A stretch of DNA of 55,621 nt from Bacteroidales bacterium. Lineage in GTDB: Bacteria; Bacteroidota; Bacteroidia; Bacteroidales; UBA10428. A program made the translations under genes and the position numbers. Position 1 is the stretch's first letter; every line of letters starts with the position of its first letter. Location of the stretch: contig JAFGPB010000080.1 in NCBI GenBank assembly GCA_016926205.1, positions 1 through 55,621 on the forward strand, given 5' to 3'. Shown here piece after piece: positions 36,799-45,355 of this stretch. The notes under the pieces were generated by a model, which searched no databases, was not told where the DNA came from, and worked only from the letters and a program-made list of their open reading frames with translations.

Positions 36799-39762
36799 TC
36801 AACCGTCAGCATTTACCTGTAACGCCCTGAACAATATCTCCACAGGATGATATGCTTTTCTGCCCGTTCCATGTTCGATCTGCTCCCTGCAACTTGTTCC
36901 GCCTGCACAGATAAGAGCATGTGGATCAGCCTTTCTCACGGCAGGAAACAGGACCATCTCTCCGATTTTCATTGAAAGATCATAGTGTTTTTTTTCATAA
37001 CCAAATGCTCCGGCCATTCCGCAACAACCGGACGGGATCTCCTCAACGGTATAATTGTCGGGTATGGAGAGCATTTTTATCGTAGATTCTGTGGAGGCAA
37101 CAGCCTTTTGCTGACAATGTCCATGCAACAGGATGTGTTGCTGTTTTCGTGTAAATGAACTGCTGCTGATGTTGCCGGCTTCATATTCATGTGCGACAAA
37201 TTCATCAATCAGAAAGCAGTTCCCGGCAAGTTTCTCTGCATCTTCTTTCATGGTACTGTCTGCCAGATCGATGTATTCGTCACGAAATGAGAGTATGGAA
37301 GAAGGTTCGATTCCCAGAAGCGGAGTTTCTTCATTGATGAGCGGAGCAAATAGTTTCACATTTGTGTTTGCAAATTTCTTTGCCTTTCGGAGCATTCCTT
37401 TGGAAATACAGGTTCTGCCGCTTTCAGCATGCGGGATTGTATTTACATGATAGCCCAGTCTTGTCAGCAGAAGGATGGCGGATATGCCAATTCCTGTGTC
37501 AATATAATTGGTGAATTCATCGACGAACAAATATACTTTCCGGAATGGTTTTTTTTCAGCAGGGGTGAACTGAGCGTTTCCAGGATCCTGCTTGATCCAT
37601 CGGACAAGACTTTGATCTGAAATTCCGGGGATTTTTCGCCGGTTTGAAAATCCCATGAATGCCTTAAGAAGTGTTGCCAGGAATTCATTTTCCACCATCA
37701 TGTTGAATGGTCCGGGAAAACGCGAATTGAGCCTGTGTATCACAGGCAGGCGGGAAACAAGCCATGAGCGCAAAGGCACTCCGTTGATATCATAATAGTG
37801 CTGCAAAAACTCGGCTTTCAGTTTTGCCATGTCCACATTCGAAGGACACTCAGATTTGCATCCCTTGCAGGAAAGACAAAGATCCAGTATTTCATAGACT
37901 TCCTTCGCTCTGAGAGAATCCGGCGTGTTCATGTTGCTCAGGTATTCCCTCAACAGATTTGCCCTGGCACGGGTTGTCTTGTTTTCGTCAAGTGTTGCCA
38001 TGTAACTGGGACACATGGTACCTCCTGCAAGAACTGTTTTCCGGCAATCACCCGAACCATTACACATTTCAACATGATGCAGGATGTCTGGTGCAGGAGA
38101 ATAATCAAACACAACAGGGAACAATCTGATTCCTGAGGTGAGTTCCTTATAACGTAATGATGCAGTCATCGGCGGGGGATCAATGATCTTTCCCTTGTTG
38201 AAAATACCGTGCGGGTCCCAGGTATATTTAATGCTCCGCATCAGGTTATAGTTCTTAAACCCTATAATCACCGGAATAAATTCGCTGCGAACTCTTCCAT
38301 CACCATGTTCTCCGCTGAGCGATCCCCGGTATTTCTTTACAAGGTCCGCCACATCTGCCATCAGGTCACGCATCAGTCTGATCCCGCCACGGGTTTTAAG
38401 ATTGATGATGGGGCGCATATGCAGTTCACCGGTTCCTACATGTGCATGAAAAACACAATCGAGACCGTAACGTTCCAGAATTCTCTTAAAATCAGTTATG
38501 TACCCAGGCAGCAAATCCGGTCTCACGGCTGTATCCTCGATCAGGGAAAGGGGCTTTGCATCGCCTTGAATGTTGGAAAGAACGCCCAGTCCGGATTTCC
38601 TGAGTGACCAGACTTTTTCAATGTCCTTACCGGTGACAAGCGGGTAGAGATAACCAAGTTCCTTTTTTAACAACGTCTTTTCCAGATTTTTTTTCTGATC
38701 AATGACCTCTTTCATGGTATTGCCGGCAAACTCGACGATCAGAATGGCACCGGGATCACCCTGAAGAAAGAAACGGTTCCTGCGCTGTTCAATGTTCGCT
38801 TTTGTACAATCCAGGATGGTACGGTCCATCAATTCCACCGCGCGGGGACCATGCTCAAGGCATACCAGATTGGCTTCCAGCGCTTCCTCCAGGGTTTGAA
38901 AATGAATGCAAACCAATCCTTTTTCCCCGGGAGGCAATGGAACCAGATTCAGCTTCAATTCTGTAATAAAGGCCAGTGTCCCTTCTGATCCGGCCAGCAG
39001 AGTGCAGAAATTAAAAGGTATGCCACCGGCTGTAAAAGGGATCATCTCCAGCAGCAGGTCCAGCGCGTATCCTGTATTGCGTCTTTTTACAAGCGGATCG
39101 GGAAATTCCCGCCGGATTTCAGCCTGGTTCACCTCATCCTTAAGTATGTCGTATATGTTCTGATATATTCTATTTTCGAGACGATCCCCTTTGATCCTGG
39201 TCAGGAAATCCGCTTCCCCTGTCACTGGTCCGAATTCCGCTTCGGATCCGTCACTGAGTATGGCTTTTACGCTGATGAGATGCTCCCTCGTACTTCCATA
39301 AATCAACGAATGTGAACCACAAGCGTTGTTTCCGACCATTCCGCCAATCATGCACCTGTTTGAGGTTGAAGTCTCCGGTCCGAAAAAGAGTCCCCTTTCT
39401 GCAAGCTTCAGGTTAAGCTCATCCAGGATAACTCCGGGCTGAACCCTAACCCATTTTTCCGCTTCATTGATTTCCAGAATCCGGGTGAAATATTTCGATA
39501 CATCGACAACAATACCGCTCCCAACTACCTGACCACCAAGTGATGTGCCTGCGGCTCTGGGTATCAAAGCAATATGATGAGCATTTGCAAAGGCTATAAG
39601 CTTTTTAATATCACATGCTGTTGCAGGTAAGGCGACTGCTGCCGGCAATTCCCTGTAAATGGACGCATCAGTCGCATACAACCGGCAGGTGACAGGATCC
39701 TTATACAGATGGCCTTCCAGATCTTGTGAAAGTTTGCGGAGTGGTCCTGAAAGATCTGACAT
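36799..39762 (-). CDS. FAD-linked oxidoreductase with Fe-S and CCG domains, YdiJ / D-2-hydroxyacid dehydrogenase type
   Basis: 987 aa. Three parts: an FAD-binding domain of the vanillyl-alcohol-oxidase type (residues 30-200; PRAAGTSLGGQ, GNNACGSHSL), the FAD-oxidase C-terminal domain (about 230-530; HAHVGTGELHMRP, SGEHGDGRVRSE) and an Fe-S part with CxxCxxCxxxC in LDLCLSCKGCKSECPS, ending with CCG-type motifs (HGHCQQKAV, SGCCGMAGAFGYE, CAGGTSC). Such one-chain proteins oxidise D-lactate or D-2-hydroxyglutarate and pass electrons to the quinone pool or another carrier. Exact substrate is not decided by sequence. It stands alone on the minus strand, divergent from the pta cluster. Confidence 0.9.
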   Translation of the reverse strand: MSDLSGPLRKLSQDLEGHLYKDPVTCRLYATDASIYRELPAAVALPATACDIKKLIAFANAHHIALIPRAAGTSLGGQVVGSGIVVDVSKYFTRILEINEAEKWVRVQPGVILDELNLKLAERGLFFGPETSTSNRCMIGGMVGNNACGSHSLIYGSTREHLISVKAILSDGSEAEFGPVTGEADFLTRIKGDRLENRIYQNIYDILKDEVNQAEIRREFPDPLVKRRNTGYALDLLLEMIPFTAGGIPFNFCTLLAGSEGTLAFITELKLNLVPLPPGEKGLVCIHFQTLEEALEANLVCLEHGPRAVELMDRTILDCTKANIEQRRNRFFLQGDPGAILIVEFAGNTMKEVIDQKKNLEKTLLKKELGYLYPLVTGKDIEKVWSLRKSGLGVLSNIQGDAKPLSLIEDTAVRPDLLPGYITDFKRILERYGLDCVFHAHVGTGELHMRPIINLKTRGGIRLMRDLMADVADLVKKYRGSLSGEHGDGRVRSEFIPVIIGFKNYNLMRSIKYTWDPHGIFNKGKIIDPPPMTASLRYKELTSGIRLFPVVFDYSPAPDILHHVEMCNGSGDCRKTVLAGGTMCPSYMATLDENKTTRARANLLREYLSNMNTPDSLRAKEVYEILDLCLSCKGCKSECPSNVDMAKLKAEFLQHYYDINGVPLRSWLVSRLPVIHRLNSRFPGPFNMMVENEFLATLLKAFMGFSNRRKIPGISDQSLVRWIKQDPGNAQFTPAEKKPFRKVYLFVDEFTNYIDTGIGISAILLLTRLGYHVNTIPHAESGRTCISKGMLRKAKKFANTNVKLFAPLINEETPLLGIEPSSILSFRDEYIDLADSTMKEDAEKLAGNCFLIDEFVAHEYEAGNISSSSFTRKQQHILLHGHCQQKAVASTESTIKMLSIPDNYTVEEIPSGCCGMAGAFGYEKKHYDLSMKIGEMVLFPAVRKADPHALICAGGTSCREQIEHGTGRKAYHPVEILFRALQVNADG

Positions 39763-39932
39763 CCTATGAGTATCTCTTGCATTGGAACATCATTCAACAA
39801 AACTAATGAAAAGGATTCAATAGATGATCAGGTGATCTGACATGAAATATCAACATATTTAAGGACCAATGCAATCCGTTGGTAACTTAATGAAATAAAT
39901 CATTGCGGGTGTGCATGGAATTTAGCTTTTTT

Positions 39933-39950
39933 GCGTTATCTTTATAACGC
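39933..39950. promoter_or_regulatory. Perfect inverted repeat upstream of the acyl-phosphate gene cluster
   Basis: GCGTTAT-CTTT-ATAACGC, two 7-bp arms around 4 nt, 30 bp before the pta start, inside A/T-rich promoter-like DNA. A candidate operator for the whole cluster; an RNA hairpin in the 5' leader is the alternative. Confidence 0.5.
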
Positions 39951-39979
39951 ATAATATTTTACATATTTAATTGATTTTG

Positions 39980-40993
39980 ATGAAGTTAATTGATGATATC
40001 AAAGAAAACGCCCGAAAACACAAACAACGGATCGTACTCCCCGAAAGTCATGAGGAACGTACGTTAGCTGCAGCCGATATTGCTTTGAATGAAGATCTTG
40101 CAAATATCATTCTGATCGGAAACAGGGAAAAGATCCTGCAGCATGCGGAAAAATCTAATTTAAAAAGTATTGGTAAGGCAACTTTTGTTGATCCTCTGAA
40201 AAACGAAATGACAGAAGCCTATGCGGAGCTTATGTTCCGCCTGAGGCAATCCAGGGGACTCACACATCCCGAAGCTTTAAAACTCCTGAAAGATCCCCTT
40301 TACCTTGCCGCAGTCATGATCAAACATGGCGATGCCGATGGTGAGGTCGCAGGTGCCGACAACGCGACCGGAGATGTGCTTCGTCCCGCATTCCAGTATG
40401 TTAAAACACTGCCCGGGATCAGCGTTGTTTCCGGAGCATTCCTGATGTTCCTGGAAGATCGAAATTACGGGGAAAACGGACTGATGGTATTTGCAGATTG
40501 TGCCGTAAATCCGGATCCGACAGAAAAACAGCTTGCTGAAATTGCCGTGGTAACTGCCAAAACAACCAGATCCATTGCCAGGATGGAACCGAGAATAGCG
40601 ATGCTGAGTTTTTCGACAAAGGGCAGTGCATCCCACGAACTGGTCGATAAAGTGCAAAAAGCAACAAAGATCGCAAAGGAAATGGATCCTGCGCTGGAAA
40701 TCGACGGTGAACTTCAGGCAGATGCAGCCATATTGGAATCCATAGGAAAGAAAAAAGCACCGGGCAGTAAAATTGCCGGAAGGGCGAACGTCCTGATCTT
40801 TCCGAACCTGGAAAGCGGAAACATTGCCTATAAGCTGGTACAGCGGCTGGGACATGCAGAGGCAATCGGTCCGATCCTGCAGGGTCTGGCTGCCCCGATC
40901 AATGATCTTTCACGGGGCTGCTCGGTCAACGATATTGTAGATCTCATCGCAATCACTGCCAATCAGGCAATTGACTCAAAATTAAATGAATAA
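39980..40993 (+). CDS. pta: Phosphate acetyltransferase
   Basis: 337 aa, the short single-domain form. It converts acetyl-CoA and phosphate to acetyl phosphate. Family blocks are IVLPESHEERTLAAAD (substrate loop), GADNATGDVLRPAFQ, MLSFSTKGSASHE, DGELQADAA and NVLIFPNLESGNIAYKLVQR in parts; all are typical of Pta and not Ptb. The TTG at 39971 is in frame, but the ATG at 39980 gives the usual MKLIDDIKENA start. First gene of a close plus-strand row; the next gene follows after 20 bp. With AckA it yields acetate and ATP. Confidence 0.93.
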   Translation: MKLIDDIKENARKHKQRIVLPESHEERTLAAADIALNEDLANIILIGNREKILQHAEKSNLKSIGKATFVDPLKNEMTEAYAELMFRLRQSRGLTHPEALKLLKDPLYLAAVMIKHGDADGEVAGADNATGDVLRPAFQYVKTLPGISVVSGAFLMFLEDRNYGENGLMVFADCAVNPDPTEKQLAEIAVVTAKTTRSIARMEPRIAMLSFSTKGSASHELVDKVQKATKIAKEMDPALEIDGELQADAAILESIGKKKAPGSKIAGRANVLIFPNLESGNIAYKLVQRLGHAEAIGPILQGLAAPINDLSRGCSVNDIVDLIAITANQAIDSKLNE

Positions 40994-41013
40994 TTCGTTA
41001 CAAATCACAGAAA

Positions 41014-41964
41014 ATGGGAGAAGTAATCGTTGAACCAATAGAGAAATTCGGATTGGGTGAAAAAAGCCGTTCTAAAACATTGTTCTCAAAAGTCGGAATC
41101 GTTGGCTGCGGCAGTGTGGGTCAGAACATTGCCCTTCTGATCAGCCAGAAAGAACTTGAAGTCGTTTTTATTGAATTGTCCGATGAGAAGATAAAACGTG
41201 CCTTTCAAGAAATCGAAAATGAGCTTGACGTTATGATAGACCACTGGGGAATGACACTGGGCGAAAAACGTGCCATAATTTCCAGGATCCACGGTTATCT
41301 CGGCTATGAGCATCTGCGGGACTGCGATCTGGTGATCGAAGTAATCCGTTCAAAAACACGGGATCAGCGGATCAGTTCCCGAAAAGAGGTCTTTAAGAAC
41401 ATCGAGAAATTTGTTTCTCCGGAATCGATCATCGCTACCAACGCTGCCACAATTGCCATTACAGAATTGTCCTCTGAACTTGAGCACAAAGACAGGAGCG
41501 TTAACCTTCATTTTCTCACAAATGCCCCCAATGCCAGAATGATCGAGGTCGCCAGAAGCATCTATACCAGTGATGAAGTATATGACCGGGTATCAAAATT
41601 CGTACGCATGCTGGGAAAAGTTCTGGTTCCCGTGCAGGAATCCCCAGGTCTGATCAGCATCCGTGTTTTTGTGACCATGGTGAATGAAGCCTGTGAAATT
41701 CTGATGGAAGGCGTAGCAACGAAATCCGATGTCGATACCACCATGCGGATCGGACTGGGACAGTCCATGGGACCCTTTGAACTTGCCGACAAGATCGGAC
41801 TCGATAAGGTTGAAAGATGGATGGACAATCTGTATTATGAATTCGGTGATATTAAGTACAAAGCCTCCCCTGTGATTAAGCGGCTGGTCCGTGCCCATCA
41901 GTACGGCCGCGCTAACGGTAAAGGCTTTTATGATTATGACGAATCCGGGAAGAAAATCAGCTGA
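41014..41964 (+). CDS. 3-hydroxyacyl-CoA dehydrogenase family protein with altered active site
   Basis: 316 aa. The N-terminal NAD-binding fold (KVGIVGCGSVGQNIA, residues 26-40; acidic residue after strand 2 in FIELS) and the C-terminal dimer domain with GLGQSMGPFELADKIGLD and GRANGKGFYDYDE place it with 3-hydroxybutyryl-CoA dehydrogenases. The catalytic His166 (NLHFLTN) and Glu178 are kept, but the Ser of the NTSS motif is Ala145 (TNAATIA) and the Asn of SPGxxxNR is Ile (SPGLISIRV). It also has about 25 extra N-terminal residues. The reaction may therefore be slower or on a different substrate. Placed between pta and ackA, 20 and 46 bp away. Confidence 0.85.
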   Translation: MGEVIVEPIEKFGLGEKSRSKTLFSKVGIVGCGSVGQNIALLISQKELEVVFIELSDEKIKRAFQEIENELDVMIDHWGMTLGEKRAIISRIHGYLGYEHLRDCDLVIEVIRSKTRDQRISSRKEVFKNIEKFVSPESIIATNAATIAITELSSELEHKDRSVNLHFLTNAPNARMIEVARSIYTSDEVYDRVSKFVRMLGKVLVPVQESPGLISIRVFVTMVNEACEILMEGVATKSDVDTTMRIGLGQSMGPFELADKIGLDKVERWMDNLYYEFGDIKYKASPVIKRLVRAHQYGRANGKGFYDYDESGKKIS

Positions 41965-42010
41965 TCATGACATTGACCACTTGTTGTTAACTTAAAAAAA
42001 TCATTTCACA

Positions 42011-43234
42011 ATGAAGGTATTGGTACTGAACTGCGGCAGCTCATCCATAAAATTCCAGCTGTTTGACATGACCGACAAGAGCATCCTGACAAAAGGCATT
42101 GCTGAAAAGGTCGGAATGAAAGGTTCGTTTGTCGGGCTTGATAAAGAAAACGGGGAAAAAGTGAAATTTGAAGGAGAGATCCTGGACCACGAGACCGGAA
42201 TCGAATACATACTCGGAATCATTACAAGTCAGAAGCATGGCTGTATTGAAAGCCTTGATGAAATCGATGCCGTGGGGCACCGCGTGGTGAACGGAGGCGA
42301 AAAATTCAGCAGGAGTGTACTGATTACCGATGAAGTCCAGTCTGAGGTAGAGAAATACATCGACCTGGCTCCCCTGCATAATCCGGCTAACCTGAAAGGC
42401 ATTTATGCCATTAAGAATCTTTTGCCGGGCCTGCCACAGGTTGGTGTTTTTGATACAGCTTTTCATCAGACACTGCCTGATTATGCTTTCATGTATGCAA
42501 TTCCGTATTCTCTTTATAAAAAATACGGTATCCGAAGGTACGGTTTCCATGGCACCAGTCACTATTACATCAGCAAGAGGGCATGTGAGCTGTTGAATCT
42601 TGAACTCAATACCCAGCGGATCATCACAGTTCATCTGGGTAACGGAGCCTCCATGGCAGCTGTCAGATACGGTGAATCAGTGGATACCAGTATGGGCTTC
42701 ACACCCAATGAAGGCCTGATCATGGGTACCCGATCGGGTGACCTTGACATCGGTGTGATCACATATATCATGCAGAAAGAGCAGATCGGCATATCCCAGA
42801 TCAATACACTGGTGAACAAACAAAGCGGTATGCTCGGGATAACGGGTATCGCTTCCGATATGCGCGAAATTGAGGAAGCGTCGGTAAAGGAAAAGAATCC
42901 GAGGGCTGTTCTGGGACTGAACATGTATCATTACAGAATTAAGAAATACCTGGGCGCCTATGCGGCTGCCATGGGTGGTGTTGACATGGTCGTGTTTGCC
43001 GGAGGCATCGGAGAAAACGCTCCAAAAACCAGGAAAGCGATCTGCAGCAATCTGGAATTCATGGGTATTGAGATCGATCCCGGAAAAAATGACGGACTCA
43101 GGTCTGAAGAAGCGGTCATCAGCCGGGATAATGCCAAAGTCAGGGTTCTGGTCGTCCCGACCAATGAAGAACTGGTAATTGCGGAAGACACGGCAAGAAT
43201 CGTATCCGCATTGAAATCGTCCGGAACACTATAA
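42011..43234 (+). CDS. ackA: Acetate kinase
   Basis: 407 aa, full length. It makes ATP from acetyl phosphate. Both ASKHA phosphate-binding motifs are present, VLVLNCGSSSIKFQLFDM at the N terminus and VTVHLGNGAS-like HLGNGASMAAV, together with the signature GFHGTSH and the catalytic Arg/Asp region DTSMGFTPNEGL. FAGGIGENAP marks the second adenosine motif. Its last base is the first of the next start (TAATG at 43232-43236), so translation of ackA and ptb is coupled. Acts with the Pta two genes upstream. Confidence 0.95.
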   Translation: MKVLVLNCGSSSIKFQLFDMTDKSILTKGIAEKVGMKGSFVGLDKENGEKVKFEGEILDHETGIEYILGIITSQKHGCIESLDEIDAVGHRVVNGGEKFSRSVLITDEVQSEVEKYIDLAPLHNPANLKGIYAIKNLLPGLPQVGVFDTAFHQTLPDYAFMYAIPYSLYKKYGIRRYGFHGTSHYYISKRACELLNLELNTQRIITVHLGNGASMAAVRYGESVDTSMGFTPNEGLIMGTRSGDLDIGVITYIMQKEQIGISQINTLVNKQSGMLGITGIASDMREIEEASVKEKNPRAVLGLNMYHYRIKKYLGAYAAAMGGVDMVVFAGGIGENAPKTRKAICSNLEFMGIEIDPGKNDGLRSEEAVISRDNAKVRVLVVPTNEELVIAEDTARIVSALKSSGTL

Positions 43235-44133
43235 TGCAGGTTAAAAAATTACAGGATCTGGTTGCCCTGGCAAGCGGTAATGATTCAAAAAAGCTGGTCG
43301 TTGCCTGCGCACAGGATCCGGACATTATGGAAGCGCTCTCAATGGCAATGCAGGCAGGGTTTATCAGTCCCCTGCTGATAGGTGACCTATCCGGGATCAA
43401 AAAGGCTGCTGAATCTGCCGGATTCGACCTGTCACATGTGGAGGTCATCCATGAATCCGACCCGGCCGCCGCCTGTGGATTGTCAGTCAGCCTGGTCAGA
43501 CAGGGACACGCGGATCTCATCATGAAGGGTCATGTAAGTACCGGTATTTTTACCAGGCAGATTCTCGACAGGGAAAACGGACTCATGCGGGGTGATTTGC
43601 TCAGTCATGTGGCTTTCTTTGAAACACAATATTACCATAAGATTCTTTGTATAACGGATGCCGCATTGAACATAGCTCCCGGACTGGATGACAAGATCGA
43701 AATTATCAGGAATGCTGTAGCGATCTGCAGCAAACTGGGGATCAGGAATCCAAAGGTTGGTGTTCTGGCCGCAGTTGAAGTCGTCAATGATAAAATGGAA
43801 GCCACGGTGCACGCAGCCAGACTGAAAAGCCTGAACCGGGAAGGCACGATTCAGGGATGCATTGTTGACGGACCCCTGGCTCTGGATAATGCAATTTCGG
43901 CTGCGGCCGCACAACATAAAGGGATTGTTTCCGATGTTGCCGGTGATGCGGATGTACTCGTTGTTCCCGATATTAACAGCGGCAATATACTTTACAAATC
44001 ACTGAGTTTCCTCGGGGGTGCTTTCGTTGCAGGAATTGTGGCGGGTGCCAGGGTTCCCGTGGTACTGACCTCACGATCAGACTCCGACAGGAACAAGTTT
44101 TTTTCAGTTGCACTTGCTACAGCATTGCTGTAA
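43234..44133 (+). CDS. ptb: Phosphate butyryltransferase
   Basis: 299 aa. It converts butyryl-CoA (or isobutyryl-, isovaleryl-CoA) to the acyl phosphate. Typical Ptb blocks are LIMKGHVSTGIFTRQIL, LSHVAFFE, the central VGVLAAVEVVNDKMEAT and the C-terminal GDADVLVVPDINSGNILYKS in parts, ending with VPVVLTSRSDSDRNKF. It is shorter than Pta in the same cluster and clearly a separate family branch. Start coupling with ackA through a 1-base overlap. The stop codon sits within a small hairpin (44130-44151). Confidence 0.93.
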   Translation: MQVKKLQDLVALASGNDSKKLVVACAQDPDIMEALSMAMQAGFISPLLIGDLSGIKKAAESAGFDLSHVEVIHESDPAAACGLSVSLVRQGHADLIMKGHVSTGIFTRQILDRENGLMRGDLLSHVAFFETQYYHKILCITDAALNIAPGLDDKIEIIRNAVAICSKLGIRNPKVGVLAAVEVVNDKMEATVHAARLKSLNREGTIQGCIVDGPLALDNAISAAAAQHKGIVSDVAGDADVLVVPDINSGNILYKSLSFLGGAFVAGIVAGARVPVVLTSRSDSDRNKFFSVALATALL

Positions 44134-44151
44134 AAGCCGGTACTCTTTTAC
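44130..44151 (+). other. Small hairpin between ptb and buk
   Basis: Perfect 7-bp inverted repeat GTAAAAG / CTTTTAC with an 8-nt loop, including the ptb stop codon. It could stabilise or partly end the upstream transcript; it lacks a T run and is A/T-rich. Confidence 0.35.
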
Positions 44152-44196
44152 GCTTTATTAACGATACTCCTTAACACCTTATAAACCATACTGACC

Positions 44197-45324
44197 ATGA
44201 ACCATAAAATCCTTGCAATCAATCCGGGTTCCACATCCACAAAGATTGCCGTATACCATAATGCAAAACCGGTATTTCTGAAAAGCATACAGCACAAACC
44301 CGAACAACTGGCTGCCTATAAAAGGATCAGTCAGCAATATGTGTTCAGGAAAGACGTAATACTCCAGGAACTCAAAGATTCACACATCAACATTGAGATC
44401 ATTGAAGCCGTCGTTGGCCGGGGCGGTTTGATACACCCCATTGAATCAGGCGTATACAATATCAATGAAAAAATGAGGAAAGACCTGCTTGAAGGACTCA
44501 TGGGAGAGCATGCAAGCAACCTGGGTGGACTCATTGCACATGATATAGCCAAAACATTGCCGGACTGCCGTGCGTTTATTGCCGATCCTGTTGTCGTTGA
44601 TGAGCTGCAGGATGTCGCACGCATTTCCGGGCACCCGGAATTTCAGCGGCTGTCCATATTTCATGCCCTGAACCAGAAGGCAACCGCCAGGGCTTATGCA
44701 AGGCTTACCAATCACAAATATGAAGACCTGAACCTTGTCATTGCGCATATGGGGGGCGGTATATCCATCGGTGCGCACAGAAAAGGCAAAGTAATTGACG
44801 TCAATCAGGCACTGGACGGAGAAGGTCCGTTTTCACCTGAAAGGGCTGGCACATTGCCTGCAGGAGCACTCGCCAAACTGTGTTTCGAAGGCAGGTATTC
44901 CCACGAACAGATCAGAAAAATGATAACGGGAGAAGGAGGATACATGGCCTATATGGGTACAAACAGCGCTTATGAAGTCGAGCTTATGGCTCAGGACGGT
45001 GAAGAAAAAGCCCGTTTGATCCAGGATGCGATGTCCTATCAGATAGGCAAGGAAATCGCTGCCATGTGCTCGACATTGCATGGTGAAGTTGATGCCATCA
45101 TCCTTACGGGCGGAATATCCAACAACCCGATGGTCGTGGAATATGTCAAAAAAATGGTATCATTTATTGCACCGGTTGTCATATACCCGGGAGAGGATGA
45201 AATGCATGCACTGGCCATGAACGGTCTGATGGTCCTGAAAGGAGAAATCATTCCAAAGGAATACGATGAGACAACAATGGTCAATGTGGTATTGCCCTGC
45301 TGGCAGGAGAATGCCCCACGATGA
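44197..45324 (+). CDS. buk: Butyrate kinase
   Basis: 375 aa, a little over the usual 355-360. It forms ATP from butyryl (or branched-chain acyl) phosphate. ASKHA motifs are clear: ILAINPGSTSTKIAVYHN at the N terminus, VIAHMGGGISIGAHRKGK in the middle with the Gly-rich phosphate loop, VDVNQALDGEGPFSPERAG and LTGGISNNPMVVEYV at the end. With Ptb it is the second substrate-level phosphorylation pair of the cluster. In bacteria that ferment amino acids these enzymes also handle isobutyrate and isovalerate, so the carbon source cannot be decided. Confidence 0.94.
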   Translation: MNHKILAINPGSTSTKIAVYHNAKPVFLKSIQHKPEQLAAYKRISQQYVFRKDVILQELKDSHINIEIIEAVVGRGGLIHPIESGVYNINEKMRKDLLEGLMGEHASNLGGLIAHDIAKTLPDCRAFIADPVVVDELQDVARISGHPEFQRLSIFHALNQKATARAYARLTNHKYEDLNLVIAHMGGGISIGAHRKGKVIDVNQALDGEGPFSPERAGTLPAGALAKLCFEGRYSHEQIRKMITGEGGYMAYMGTNSAYEVELMAQDGEEKARLIQDAMSYQIGKEIAAMCSTLHGEVDAIILTGGISNNPMVVEYVKKMVSFIAPVVIYPGEDEMHALAMNGLMVLKGEIIPKEYDETTMVNVVLPCWQENAPR

Positions 45325-45355
45325 AAGGGTCAGTTATTTTGTATTCTTATAAAAA

